Assembly (NCBI GenBank): GCA_905182985.1 | Contig: CAJJDN010000008.1 | Location: forward strand, 391,740-455,739 | Origin: Paramecium sonneborni | Taxonomy: Eukaryota > Ciliophora > Oligohymenophorea > Peniculida > Parameciidae | Reading direction: 5' to 3' | DNA: 64,000 bases | Shown: positions 14,102 through 25,190 of the stretch, piece after piece | Position numbering within the stretch: position 1 is the stretch's first letter | Layout of the letters: each line of letters starts with the position of its first letter | The notes under the pieces: model-generated | The model's input: the letters and a program-made list of their open reading frames with translations, nothing else | What the model was told of the DNA's origin: nothing | Databases searched by the model: none | Position numbers and translations under genes: made by a program

Positions 14102-16639
14102 ATGTAATGTGATAATCATACTCCTTCTCCTTAAAGATTAAATAATAGATTATAAGGGTAATAGGGGAGAACATATAACTAAAAAAAAGAACGTAAAGAA
14201 TCAAAAAAAAATTTGGTTATATTTCCTATTCAAGCCCAACGAACAAATAAGATCACTCAATAAATTTCATCATAGAGAAGTCCTTTTAATTTGTCAACTA
14301 AAACAACTAAATAGACAATTGAAACAAAGAGAAGTGTATCACCAGAAGATTTTAAAAATAAGAGTAGAAGTATTGAATTAATAAAAAAATAGAAAGTCCG
14401 TAATAGCTATAGCGAAAATCACCAAAACTGATCATTAATAAAAAGTCAAAAAATACTTCCCCATAAAAGAAATCTATTCAACAAAAGCAGAAATCGTGTT
14501 AGTTGAAAGAAAAATAATTAAAGTAAAAGTTTAGAGATATTGAAAATAAGAAGTAATTTGGAAAACTTTAAATTTAATGTAATCTAGATAAATTGAAAGA
14601 AAAAACAAAAAGAATTTTTGAAAAACAGAAAAAACATAAAAAATAAGTCTCGAAACAAAAAGTTACATATAGATAAAAAGTTATAGAAATAAAAAAAATG
14701 TTTGAGTAACTTACGAAACGATTTGAAAAATTTTAAAATGATTAGATTGAATCTTTTTAATAAAAAATATCTCAATAATAATAATAGAATTTTGAAAAAG
14801 AAGATGATATTGAAAATATTTATGAAATGTATTTAAATTAAGCAGCCTAAACTATTTAAATGTATTGGAGAGAATATTAAAAAAGATAAAAATTAAATTA
14901 AAATTACTTCTAATCTTTAAGGCAAAGTATAGATTGGGGACCAAATGAAATATAATCATAATAATCATAAAATAGTGAAGAAGGATTTTTAATTAGCTAA
15001 GGAGGAGAAAAGCAAGTTCATATCTCTAACATAAGAAGTTCGATTGTCTCTGAGGAATCTTTATCAATCATGAATCAACTTAATTCAGAATTAGATAATT
15101 GGAATATTTATATATAGAGCATTGTAAAAAACTAAGATTTATCTTAAATTAATAGGTAAATGTAACAATAGATTATGAATATTGTTTAAAATCATTTGAA
15201 GAAATCTGAAAGTTTATCTGAGAAAAGAAATGAGAAGGAAATTCATTAAGAAAGAAGTTTTAATTCTATTCGAAAAAAATTGAGTGATGAATTATCAAAA
15301 TCATCAATTCTAAAACTATAACAATAAACATTAAGAGAAGAAGGCAAACTTATAGGATTTAGAGAGGAAGCTATTTATCTCAGGTATGAAGTTGAAAAAA
15401 ATTGTCTTAAAAGTGATAATAAGTAATCTTTAGAAGAATGGTTAAATAAAGAATTAGAAGATGTAGAAAATACAAAAAAGGCAATAGAAATAAGTCACAA
15501 AAGAGAAATTTCTGCATTAAAGAAGACATAAAGAGATATTTTAATTGCTTCAGTAGAATTAGAATAAGACTCTCAAGAGAATTTATAGATATAGTAAATG
15601 TCTAAGTAAATAGATGACTAATTTAATGGATCTTAAAAGAAAAAATAAGAAAATAAATTTTCAGAAGATATTTAAAAAACAATTGATTTAATAACAGGAG
15701 AAATCTTTAATGATATAATAGATGAGTTAATAGATGAAGTTCAAAATAATAGAGAGAATTTCTTTATTTTTATATAAGATCTAAGTTTTTCTTAAAATTT
15801 AATTCAAACAGCTTCTACTTCGGTTGAAGAAATCTCTTCTTATATTGACACACTTTTTAAGTATATACTAAAACATCATTTAATGGACTTATTAAAAAAC
15901 TTGAACCTTCCTTTTGGATTTACACCTTAAAAAAGAATGAAACTTATACATGGATATGATGATGATAATAATAATGAAGAAATTGATGAAAACATAGCAT
16001 TTCCTTTAAGTGATAAATTATTTTTAGAGTTTGAAAATCAACGTCTCTAAGATTTGGATGAGAATGATTAGATAGCTTATGCTATTAGAGATTTGGAGCA
16101 TATCCATAACAAGGCAATTTTCGATGCTTGCAATGAGGCTTTGAATTATGTAAGGCCATATTTTTTCAGTAATAATATTACTTAAACAAGATTCTGGAAT
16201 AGCTTATGCATGGCAGAAAATAAATTATAAGATTATTTCAAAAAATTAATTGGAATCTATTTTAGACTAATCAAAAAAAAGAGTCTTGGAATGGAGCAGT
16301 TTTTTATGTGGTTTTCTACCTTTAAATGAAAACTAGGATATAAAAGCTGAAAAGAGATAAATTATTGAAGACAAAAAATTATAAATGAAATAATAATAAT
16401 TAAATTTAGATGAAAATCCTTCAGGAACTGATTTAAATTTATAGTTAGATAATTTAGGTTTGATAAGAGATGAACAATTATATAAATTTTTAATATTAGA
16501 TGTAAAAAATTAATTTATTTAGATAAAAGAATCAGAAAATAAATGGTATCTAATAGAAGATGATAGAGTAGATTATCTAATGGAAGTAAGTGATTAAATA
16601 TTTGAGACATTAATAGAAGAAATTATTAAAGAATTATGA
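14102..16639 (+). CDS. Large coiled-coil IQ-motif protein with DUF4378/CAP350-like C-terminus
   Basis: Protein of about 824 residues. The first 150 residues are basic and Ser/Lys-rich, followed by coiled coil and an IQ-like calmodulin-binding segment (IQMYWREYQKR, near residue 235). Acidic coiled coil follows. The last 270 residues resemble the DUF4378 domain: EISSYIDTLFKYIL, then SDKLFLEFENQRL, then IHNKAIFDACNEAL, KKRVLEWSSFL and a terminal FETLIEEIIKEL. In animals this kind of tail occurs on centrosomal and microtubule proteins, and in plants on LONGIFOLIA-type proteins. A 34-nt intron (16169-16202) is essential for the frame; another is at 14364-14392. Basal-body or microtubule function is inferred from the domain alone. 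Confidence 0.6.
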
Positions 16640-16929
16640 TTTAGTTTTTTGTATTTTTGTATTTTATTTGATTTTTATTTTATAAAACAATTATTTTGAA
16701 TGGTAATTAAAATTTATTCAAACTCTTTTAAATTATAAAAATATAAAAACCAAATTATAATTCGATAATCATTATAATAAAGATAAAATAGAAGAGATAT
16801 GAAAATTGAACATTTAAGAGTTAGAAAATATTTTGAATTATTAATAATAATAATAGAACTCTTAAAAAAACCAAAAAATTAATCTTAAAATAATTATTAT
16901 ATACATTCGAAAAAAATATTCATCGAAAC
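16640..16929. other. Intergenic region upstream of the pseudogene
   Basis: About 290 bp of A/T-rich sequence without a convincing frame. The start of the decayed kinase copy downstream is fuzzy, so part of this stretch may be the eroded 5' end of that gene. Confidence 0.4.
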
Positions 16930-17855
16930 ATTAGGAAGATGGTTGTATTTTTAATTAAAAAGATAGAATTTGAAATGTATGAATACACATAGATAAATTT
17001 TTATGTAATTATATTTAGCATAATTAATTTCAAAACCACAAAGTGAATCACTAAATTTTAGTAATGAAACCACACATGTATGACTTCAGAATTTTATAAA
17101 TAATGCGATGTGCAAAGTTCAGGCATTTTTTAAGTGAAAGTAATAACAGTAGTTTTACCTTTTTATGCAAGATATACTGACGAAATAATTATAAAGGAGA
17201 ATTTTAGATATTAAACCTAAATTTGATTTGCCAGCCTTTGAAAGATGCTCATTCAAATTTTATGATCTTATTAAGCTACAATTAAAAAAGGATCCATAAA
17301 GAAAGGCCATCAAAAAATGTACAACTAGATCATGAATTTTTATATTAAGAAAACCAAGAAGAGCTTGTTTTTAGGAGAGCAAGAGTAGATTAATAGAATT
17401 TTAAGTAAAAAATAAACTCGAATAAGTTATTCTTTATGGGATCATTCGTATAAACTTTAGAGGAGGAGTAATTAGTTAATTAGAATTTCAAAGAAATAAA
17501 TCTAGATCGAGATGGTAAATTGAATTGAGATGAATTAGCTAAAGCAATGTAAACAATTTATATGTATGATGAATTTTAAGCATAAATGTAATAAATAAGC
17601 ATCAATAAGCTTTTTAGAATATTCCGAATTTATTATGGCTTGTTTCAAGAAAAGAGTTCCACTTGCAGAAATAAATTTGAAAGAATGCCTTTTAATAATT
17701 TGAATTAAATAGAGATGGAATGCTTAATGGTTTAGGAAATAAAAATAGTCTTAGAGGGCAATGAAAATTTGAAGTGATTAAAGAAATAGAAACTAATGGA
17801 GGGATGGTGAAGTGAGTTGTGATGAGTTTTTAGTTATGATGAAATAATTATAATG
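16930..17855 (+). pseudogene. Decayed calcium-dependent protein kinase (CDPK)
   Basis: Fragments in CDPK order are spread over all three frames. Near 16970 comes FEMYEY...FYVII, typical of the N-lobe strand. Near 17100 is CDVQSSGIF, then LPFYARYTDEII, KFDLPAFERCS, DLIKLQLKKDP and LDHEFLYQENQEEL. EF-hand-like pieces follow: NFKEINLDRDGKLN interrupted by TGA at 17526, EYSEFIMACF, and finally EVIKEIETNG joined after a two-base insertion near 17800 to DGEVSCDEFLVMM. The catalytic HRD and DFG segments are missing. Frame changes and stops cannot be removed by plausible introns. The last codons overlap the start of the prenyltransferase gene at 17853. This is a dead relative of CDPKs, not necessarily of the one at 2.9 kb. 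Confidence 0.85.
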
Positions 17856-18785
17856 AATTTTAATTAATTAATTTGGTCTGATGTTGAGAGAGTGCCATAG
17901 TTTACTAGCAAGGTAGAATTGCTAAATATGAAATATGATTAAGACTATGAAGAAGTTATGGATTATTTCAGAGCAATTATAAAATCAGGAGAAATTAGTG
18001 ATCGAGTATTTGATTTAACATGTATCATAATTGAAAAGTTACCATCAAATTATAATGCATATTTTATAAGAAGAAAGTGTTTGAAATAGTTGAATAAAGA
18101 CTTATCAAAGGAGATAGAATTTATAAATATGGTTACAATTTCTAATTAAAAGGTTTATTAAATTTGGTATAAAATTTTTATTTTATTAAGGGAACATAGA
18201 AGATAAGTTATAGATGAAATCAATGATTGTAAAGGAGAAATAGAATTTCTTCACAAAATTTTAGATGATGATAATAAGAATTATCATGGATGGTCATATC
18301 GAGTTTGGTTGTGTGAAAGGTTTAAATTATATGATTAAGAATTAAAAGATATTTAATATTATTTAGATGAAGATATTGGTAATAATTCTGCTTGGAATTA
18401 CAGATATTTTTTGTTGACAAAAATGTAATTTGATTTTAATACAGAACTGGAATATATAAAGAATGCTATTAGAATAAAGGAAGATAATGAAGCTTCATGG
18501 AACTATTTGAGAGGATGGTTTAGAATGTTTAAATTCAAAAATGATAATGAAAACCTTTAAAAAACATTTGTGTAATATAATCTAAAAGATTTTAATTTGA
18601 TTGAATTTCTATCTGAGATGAATGTAAATAATAGATTTGCTTTGAGCTTAAAAATTTAATGTATGCTATAAGAAGAAAAGTTTAAAGATGCAATAGAAAT
18701 ATGTAATAATCTTATTTAATATGATCCAATTCGGATCAAATATTGGCAATATATGAAAAATTAAATATAAGAATTGATTAAGTGA
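17853..18785 (+). CDS. Protein farnesyl/geranylgeranyl transferase alpha subunit
   Basis: Protein of about 302 residues (MNFNQLIWSDVERVPQFT) with the prenyltransferase alpha-subunit repeat. Recognisable repeats are YQIWEHRRQVI, YHGWSYRVWLCERF, NSAWNYRYFLLTK and EASWNYLRGWFRMF, each centred on the family W-x-x-R pattern. The N-terminal WSDVERVPQ is also typical. The 24-nt intron at 18167-18190 is required to form IWEHRR. The alpha subunit pairs with a beta subunit to prenylate C-terminal CaaX cysteines of small GTPases and other proteins in the cytosol. The beta partner is not in this window. The start lies directly against the CDPK pseudogene, so the promoter must lie within old coding sequence. 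Confidence 0.85.
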
Positions 18786-18867
18786 TTAATATAATTTTTA
18801 GATAATAATTTGAACATTATTTTTCAGAAAATATAATATAAATTTTAAAAAAAATATAAATGAAACA

Positions 18868-20182
18868 TCAACTTGTTAGGTTAACATTAATATTAGCCTC
18901 TTTGGCTAATCTTAGAGTAGCTGCCATTCTTACAGCTTTTTTAGCAGCTTCATCTAAATCTTCTGTAAACATCATATTGAATCCGGATTCCTCAATTAAT
19001 TTTTTAGCTTCATCAACTTTTGTTCCTTTCATTCTTAAAATCATAGGTTTCTTCATTCCTAAATCAGATAATCCTTTAAGTAATCCCAATACAATTTGAT
19101 CACACCTAAGGATATGAATTATTGAATTACCTTGATATTCCAGCAAAGATATTGATTAAAATAGCTTCAACATTAGAATCTTTTTCCATTATTTTTAAAG
19201 CAGATACAATTTCTTAATCAGTAGCTCTACCACCTACATCTAAGAAATTAACAGGAGTTCCTTCATATTATTTGATTAAATCCATTGTAGCCATAGCTAA
19301 TCCTGCTCCATTAACCATACATCCAATATTGCCGTCTAATGCAATATAATTAAGTCCATGTTTTGAAGCTTCAACTTCTTTCCAATCTTTTTATCTAACA
19401 TCTTGTAAATCAATGCCAAGTGGATTGATTTCTAATAGAGTAGCATCAGTTTATAAGAATATGTCAAAAAAGTTTTATAAGATCTAAAGTTATCAAGTGG
19501 AATTCTTACTTAAGTCATTTATTTTTGTTAAATTGGATTTAACTTATACAATTTTGAAACGTTCTCATATATAGATTAATTATTATCTTCAACTGTGTTT
19601 GGCATATCAATAAAAAATTTCTTAATATAATTTGGATCACTTTCTTCAATGTGAATACCTCCTTTTTCTGAAGCTACTATACTTAAACCACCTGTATTTC
19701 TATCTAGTAGTATTGAAAATATAGCTCTTTTCTAAGAAAATTACGTTCAACAACATAAACCATCTCACATTTTTTTCCCATACTTCCTGTTTGCTTAGTT
19801 ATCAATGTATTTCCTAACTTTTTTTATGCATATTCTCTCACATCTTCAGGAGTAGATGCTATATGAATTCCCTAAATAAATTATTTTATATACACTATTA
19901 AATCCATTCTCTTAAAATATCCTTTTCCTCTTCCTCCTGTATATACCTATGCTTTTACTACTACATCTGTAAATGAATTCTTTTCAGTTCCTTCTTAAAT
20001 TATTCTAGCTGCTGCCTTATATGCTTCATCTGCACTTTTGCAGACCTTGCCTGGAGGTATTGGTAGTTGAAAAGATTTAAAAATTTCAGCTGTTTAATAT
20101 TCATGTAGAGAGAGAAAGTATTTTGGAATACGATTAAATCTTAAAATTTAAGATATGTTTTTATTATTATATAAATTATCAT
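18868..20182 (-). CDS. Succinyl-CoA synthetase beta subunit (frame broken as given)
   Basis: Mitochondrial citric-acid-cycle enzyme that makes succinyl-CoA or, in reverse, ATP/GTP. Family blocks in order: [107 protein letters not shown] and the AAKKAV end. Introns at 19484-19509 and 19106-19130 are certain; 19872-19895 (GTG start) is possible. Two problems: near 19716-19719 the conserved RKELYF and SILLDRN segments are one base out of frame, and no ATG is in frame with the N-terminus ([12 protein letters not shown]), only with one added base upstream. A 20-nt intron (GTAATT...AGAG) could bridge the first break but would delete the conserved block. Either sequence errors or an early pseudogene. 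Confidence 0.8.
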
Positions 20183-22235
20183 TGCCATAATCTGCTTCTC
20201 ATACTATCTAATTAGTCTATATCTTTATTATTATTATCTAATTTTTACAAAATATTCTCTAATTATGGCAATGATTCTTCAAAGCTTTATGTTTAAAAGT
20301 TCTCTTGATAATTTCTCATCTCTAAAAATTATCTTACATGAATATTTTCACCTATTGTTGGAACTTTTATTAAATCTTATAAATATTGTTATAAGTTTAA
20401 ACTTCTTAAGTTTGGACTAATTTATTATAAAGAAGCAGTTGTTTTATATGGCAATTAAGGCAATTATTAATATCTAATATCTATATTAAATATACCTCTA
20501 TTTTAACAAATTATGTAATTCATCAAATTAACTGAATCTTTTCCATATTATATATTTTTAGGGTCCTAAACTTATTTAAAAGGAATATCTTAGAAACTTT
20601 TCTCCATTCTGACCATAAAATTCTTCAAAACCAAGATTTTTTATCTATAAATTTGTTATTTATTCACTTTCTCTTATAATTTATTGCTACATATTTATAA
20701 CTTAATCTTCTTTTGATTATTACATTCCAATAAATCTAAATAATTATGGTATATGATATTGTCTATCATTAAGAAGAATTTTCATAAATATTTCCAAATC
20801 TAATTTTCTCTCCTCTATTTCTTCATTAGTTAATTTGATAATTGTTCTTAGGGGGAATGGTGGAAAATTTTTTGTTTCTAATAAACTCTTCATCTATTCA
20901 CTAAATTCAAAAAATTCCTTAAAACGTTTCTAAACACAAAATTGTTCATTTTCAAAATAAACTAAAATTGTATATTGAATAAATGTCTCATTTATATTTT
21001 TTATAGTTTTATGTTCAGAAATGTGAACTTACATATATGGTAAATAATCAGATTATACATCCCATTTTACTTTCTTAACTATATGAGCCTTTTTGATGAA
21101 GTTTGACGATTTATTATAATTTTAAATATTATTTTTTTACTTAATTTCTTCAATTAAGGCTTATTCTTATTATGATAATTCAATAAAATCCATAAAAGAG
21201 TTAGTAATTAAATCTAATTTACTAATAATTGCATTAAAGTATCTTTGGATACTATTGATTAATTGTAAATCTTAACTATCTTGTATCTATTTAACATAAA
21301 AATTAAGAGATAGTAATTCATTAGGATTTTATTCAAAATAATCAGCATTTTCAATGATATAATATTAATGCCATTAAAAAATTTCAGAGACAGATTTTTT
21401 TAGTTTAAATTACTTATCTAAGCCAATAATTTAACTTTAAAAAAATATGGAATAATTTTTTACATTTCAAATTTAATCTGAACATCATCATTGACAATAT
21501 TCCATCTCTTCTTAACATCAATCTACAAAAATAATGAGCCAGAGTTAGCTAATAATATCAGATAATGAATACCATTCAATGTAGAAAGCCTTGGTCTTTT
21601 TTGTGAATCTTATAGATCGATCTCAGGAAATTCGTTTCTCCAAAATCCTACATTTTCAAATTCTCTCAAATCCTATTTTCTAATAAAGAGTGTAAAAACT
21701 AAGAGTAAGGTATAAACAATTAATCTGAAGAATGATAAAGTGTACTCATAAACATGTCCTTTCTAGATAAGGTTTAGGTATTTTACATAATCAATGAGCA
21801 AAGCTAATGAGATCAATAAGAGTAGCCAATTAAAGATCCAATAGATTTTATGGGCAAAAAACAAAGGGACTCTTTTTTTATATTCGTAACACTAAATCAA
21901 TCATAATAATAAAATACCATCAAAAAGATTTGTATAATGATAGCTGACATGTTTACAAATAAGACTCCAGAGATATAATCCTTTTTTGTATCTGAATAGA
22001 AAATGACTAATAAAATTTCAATGAATTCAGCAGCTCTTAGTATAAAAGGATTATTACTAATATCTAAAGTCAATAGTGAAATTCTAAGTATAATTGAATA
22101 ATTGTATGGAAGAGGTTCAGCTTATAAATTGGAACGAAGATCATAAAAGCGAGCTCCCATGGTTAGAATATAAAGGACACTAATAGAGGCAGGAAGCAAA
22201 TAACTAAAAGTAATTAAAGTTTCCTAATTAATCAT
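20179..22235 (-). CDS. Membrane protein with two PX-like domains
   Basis: Protein of about 661 residues. The N-terminal 260 residues contain several hydrophobic spans (LITFSYLLPASISVLYIL, ISGVLFVNMSAIIIQIF, IYWIFNWLLLLISLALL, LIVYTLLLVFTLF). The cytosolic remainder carries two phox-homology-like units: one around VHISEHKTIKN to QLFRFIGM, the other around SFQISLGPQKYIIWKRFSQF to VRQFLEM, with the typical KRF-x-x-F and LP segments. PX domains bind phosphoinositides, so a lipid-transfer or membrane-contact role is plausible. Introns 21892-21917, 21413-21435 and 20474-20495 give an exact frame. Its stop overlaps the uncertain 5' end of the succinyl-CoA synthetase gene. Family membership beyond PX is not clear. 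Confidence 0.65.
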
Positions 22236-22287
22236 TTAATAATAAATATTATAATTGCAATTATTTAAAAATTAAATTATCTAATTT
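22236..22287. promoter_or_regulatory. 52-bp divergent intergenic region (PX protein / CCT8)
   Basis: The start codons of the minus-strand PX protein (22235) and plus-strand CCT8 (22288) are 52 bp apart, so both promoters and 5' UTRs must fit in or overlap this A/T-only stretch. No specific motif is claimed. Confidence 0.5.
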
Positions 22288-24063
22288 ATGTTATCCACAG
22301 CCGCAGGTTTCCAGTCTATGTTAAAAGAAGTATTATAAAATTATTAATACATTTTAGGGAGCACGTCATTATTAGGGATTAGAAGAGGCCATTCTAAAAA
22401 ATATATAAGCATGCAAAGAAATATCAAATATGACAAAAACATCTTTAGGTCCAAATGGAATGAAAAAAATGGTTGTTAATCATATAGATAAAATATTTGT
22501 TACCAGTGATGCAGCAACAATTTTAAAAGAGATGGAAATTTAACATCCTGCTGCTAAGATGGTTCTTATGGCAGCTAAAATGTAAGAAACAGAATAAGGT
22601 GATGCTACCAATTTTGTAATAACATTGGCAGGTGAATTATTGTAATAAGCTGAAAGTTTGATTAAATTAGGATTACATCCAAGGTAATATTAATCAATAT
22701 TTATTAGCTAAATTGTGGTTGGTTATGAAACTGCTCTTAAAAGTGCATTAGATTTATTAGATCAATAGAAATCTTGGGAAATCAAGGATGTAGCTGATGA
22801 AACACAAGTTTTATAAGCTATAAGAACATCTTTAAGTAGCAAATTATCAGAGTAATTTTTTAACTTATATTCAAAGTTATTCTAATTTGATTGCTGGTTT
22901 AGTAACTAAAGCATGTATAAGATGTTTACCAAAAGAAAAAACTAATTTTGATTCTGAATATGTCAGAGTAACTAAAATCCTAGGTGGATCAGTATTAGAC
23001 AGTCATGTTTTATCAGGACTTATTGTAACTAGAAATGTAGAAGGATAAATTAATAGATTAGAAAATCCTAAGATTTGTGTTTTTAATGCTCCTTTAGATC
23101 CATAATCTTAAGAGACAAAAGGAACAGTTTTAATTAAAAATGCTTCAGAATTAATGAATTATACTAAAAGTGAAGAAGAACTTGCTGAAAAAATAGTTAA
23201 GAGTATTGCTGATGCAGGAGTTAATCTTATTGTTGCAGGTGGTAGTATTTCAGAATTAGTATTACATTTTATTGAAAAATATAAAATGATGATTGTGAAA
23301 ATTTAATCTAAATTTGAATTAAAGAGATTATGTAAAGCTATAGGAGCTAGTGCATTATCTAGATTAAGTGCACCTATGCCAGATGAATTAGGAACATGTG
23401 ATAAAGTTCATGTACAAGAAATTGGAAGTCAAAAAGTGACTATTTTTGAAAAATAAAGTGATACTTGTAAATTGGCAACAATTGTTTTGAGAGGAGCTAC
23501 CTAAAATTTGTTGGATGATATTGAAAGAGCTATTGATGATGGTGTTAGTTGTTATAAATCATTACTTAAAGATTCAAGATTTGTTTATGGAGGAGGAGCA
23601 ACTGAAATTGTAAAATATTTTATATTATTTTTTATTTAGAAATTAGCATAATTATTAGAATAAGAAGCTAATAAAATTAAATCTATTGATTAATATGCTT
23701 ATAGATAATATGCTTAAGCTTTTGAAATCATTCCTAGAATATTGATTGAAAATGCTGGTCTTGCTTAAAATGAAATGATGGCTTAATTACATAAATTAAA
23801 TTCTGAAAAACCTCATTCACTTAATATTTAAGTACAAGATATAATATAATTTTTTAGACAGCAACATTGACACCTTCCTAAGACTTGAAAGTATATGATC
23901 ATCTTAAGACAAAATGGTGGGCAATAAAATTAGCAACAGATGCTGCTGTTACAATATTGAGAGTGGATTAAGTAAAAATAATAATTATAATTAGATTATC
24001 ATAGCCAAACCTGCAGGAGGACCAAAAATGCCAGATAGAGGACATTGGGATGATTAAGATTGA
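22288..24063 (+). CDS. CCT8: CCT/TRiC chaperonin subunit theta
   Basis: Subunit theta of the cytosolic chaperonin that folds tubulin, actin and other proteins. The 539-residue product starts MLSTAAGFQSMLKEGARH and shows the group II chaperonin signatures SLGPNGMKKMVVNH, TSDAATILKEM, EQGDATNFV (ATP-site GDxTN), VYGGGATEI and TDAAVTILRVDQI, ending AKPAGGPKMPDRGHWDD. The MLKEGA start and the AKPAGGPK tail are specific to theta rather than other CCT subunits. Six mini-introns (22330-22357, 22684-22707, 22852-22876, 23611-23640, 23832-23857, 23972-23994) give an exact frame. Seven other subunits are needed for the ring and are not in this window. Confidence 0.95.
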
Positions 24064-24219
24064 GTGTATGATTATAATCATATAATTATAATATAAAGAT
24101 ATTTATTTTCTTCAGATTAATAATTTTTAGAAAATAAAAAATGTATGCGTATAAATTAATTATCGTATTAAATATATATCGTATTATTGAGAGTAATTGA
24201 TAAATTAATTTATTTTTAA

Positions 24220-25022
24220 ATGAAAGTCTTGGTTGCTGTCAAGAGAGTTGTAGATTCAGGAATAAAAGTGAGAGTTAAGCCAGAGGGTATAGATCTTCAA
24301 GGAGTTAAGATGACAATCAATCCTTTTTGTGAAATTGCAGTAGAGGAAGCTGTTAGATTAAAAGAAAAAAAATTGATAGCTGAAATTGTTGCTGTCACAA
24401 TTGGACCTAAATAAGGAGCAGAAAGTTTAAGACATGCTCTTGCTTTGGGGGCTGATAAAGCCATTCATGTCACTACTGAAGCAAGAATTGATTAAGCTGT
24501 ATAACCATTAGATGTTGCCAATATCTTAGCAAAATTAGTTGAAAGAGATAAGTAATACTCTTTTTTTATTTAGTTATAATCTTGTCTTAATGGGTAAATA
24601 ATCTATAGATGATGATTTTAATTAAACTGGTTAAATGTTAGCAGGATTATTGGATTGGCCTTAAGCAACATTTGCTTCTAATATACAAATTTCTGATGGA
24701 ATAGCTTAAGTTGTCAGAGAAATTGATGGAGGACTTTAGACTGTCAAATTTAAGTTACCAGGAGTAATTACATGTGATTTAAGACTAAATCAACCAAGAT
24801 TTGCTAGTGTTCCAAATATTATGAAAGTATATTATTTATATATTTATATAACAGGCCAAATCAAAACCATTAGAAACCATACCTCTTGAAAAATTAGGCA
24901 AATTACATAATTCTATACAAATCACAAAAAATGAAGCACCTGCTATCAGAAAAGGAGGAGCTATTGTAGAAAATGTAGATGTGCTTTTACAAAAATTAAG
25001 AAATGAAGCAAAATTATTCTGA
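24220..25022 (+). CDS. ETFB: Electron transfer flavoprotein beta subunit
   Basis: Mitochondrial protein of 250 residues that pairs with ETF-alpha to carry electrons from acyl-CoA and other dehydrogenases to ETF:quinone oxidoreductase. It begins [19 protein letters not shown] and contains [52 protein letters not shown] and [22 protein letters not shown], all canonical for the family. The AMP-binding and alpha-subunit interface residues of the FA/S-NIQ region follow the usual order. Introns 24552-24573 and 24827-24854 are required. No N-terminal presequence is visible, as is common for ETF-beta. Confidence 0.95.
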
Positions 25023-25190
25023 TATTTTATAAATAGAAAATATTATATAACAAAATATTATCTTTCACTTAGGTTATTCTTAGTAGTTTTTTTTCAATTT
25101 TTTAATTATAATTAATTCTTTAAAAAAATTACTTTAATCATAAAATTATAGATAAAGAATTTTATTTATAAATTTCTTTATAACAAATTT

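Noticed and set aside
17500..17560. In-frame TGA in the EF-hand as a selenocysteine or readthrough codon
   Set aside because: The surrounding region has other frame changes and loss of the catalytic core, so the simplest reading is a pseudogene.
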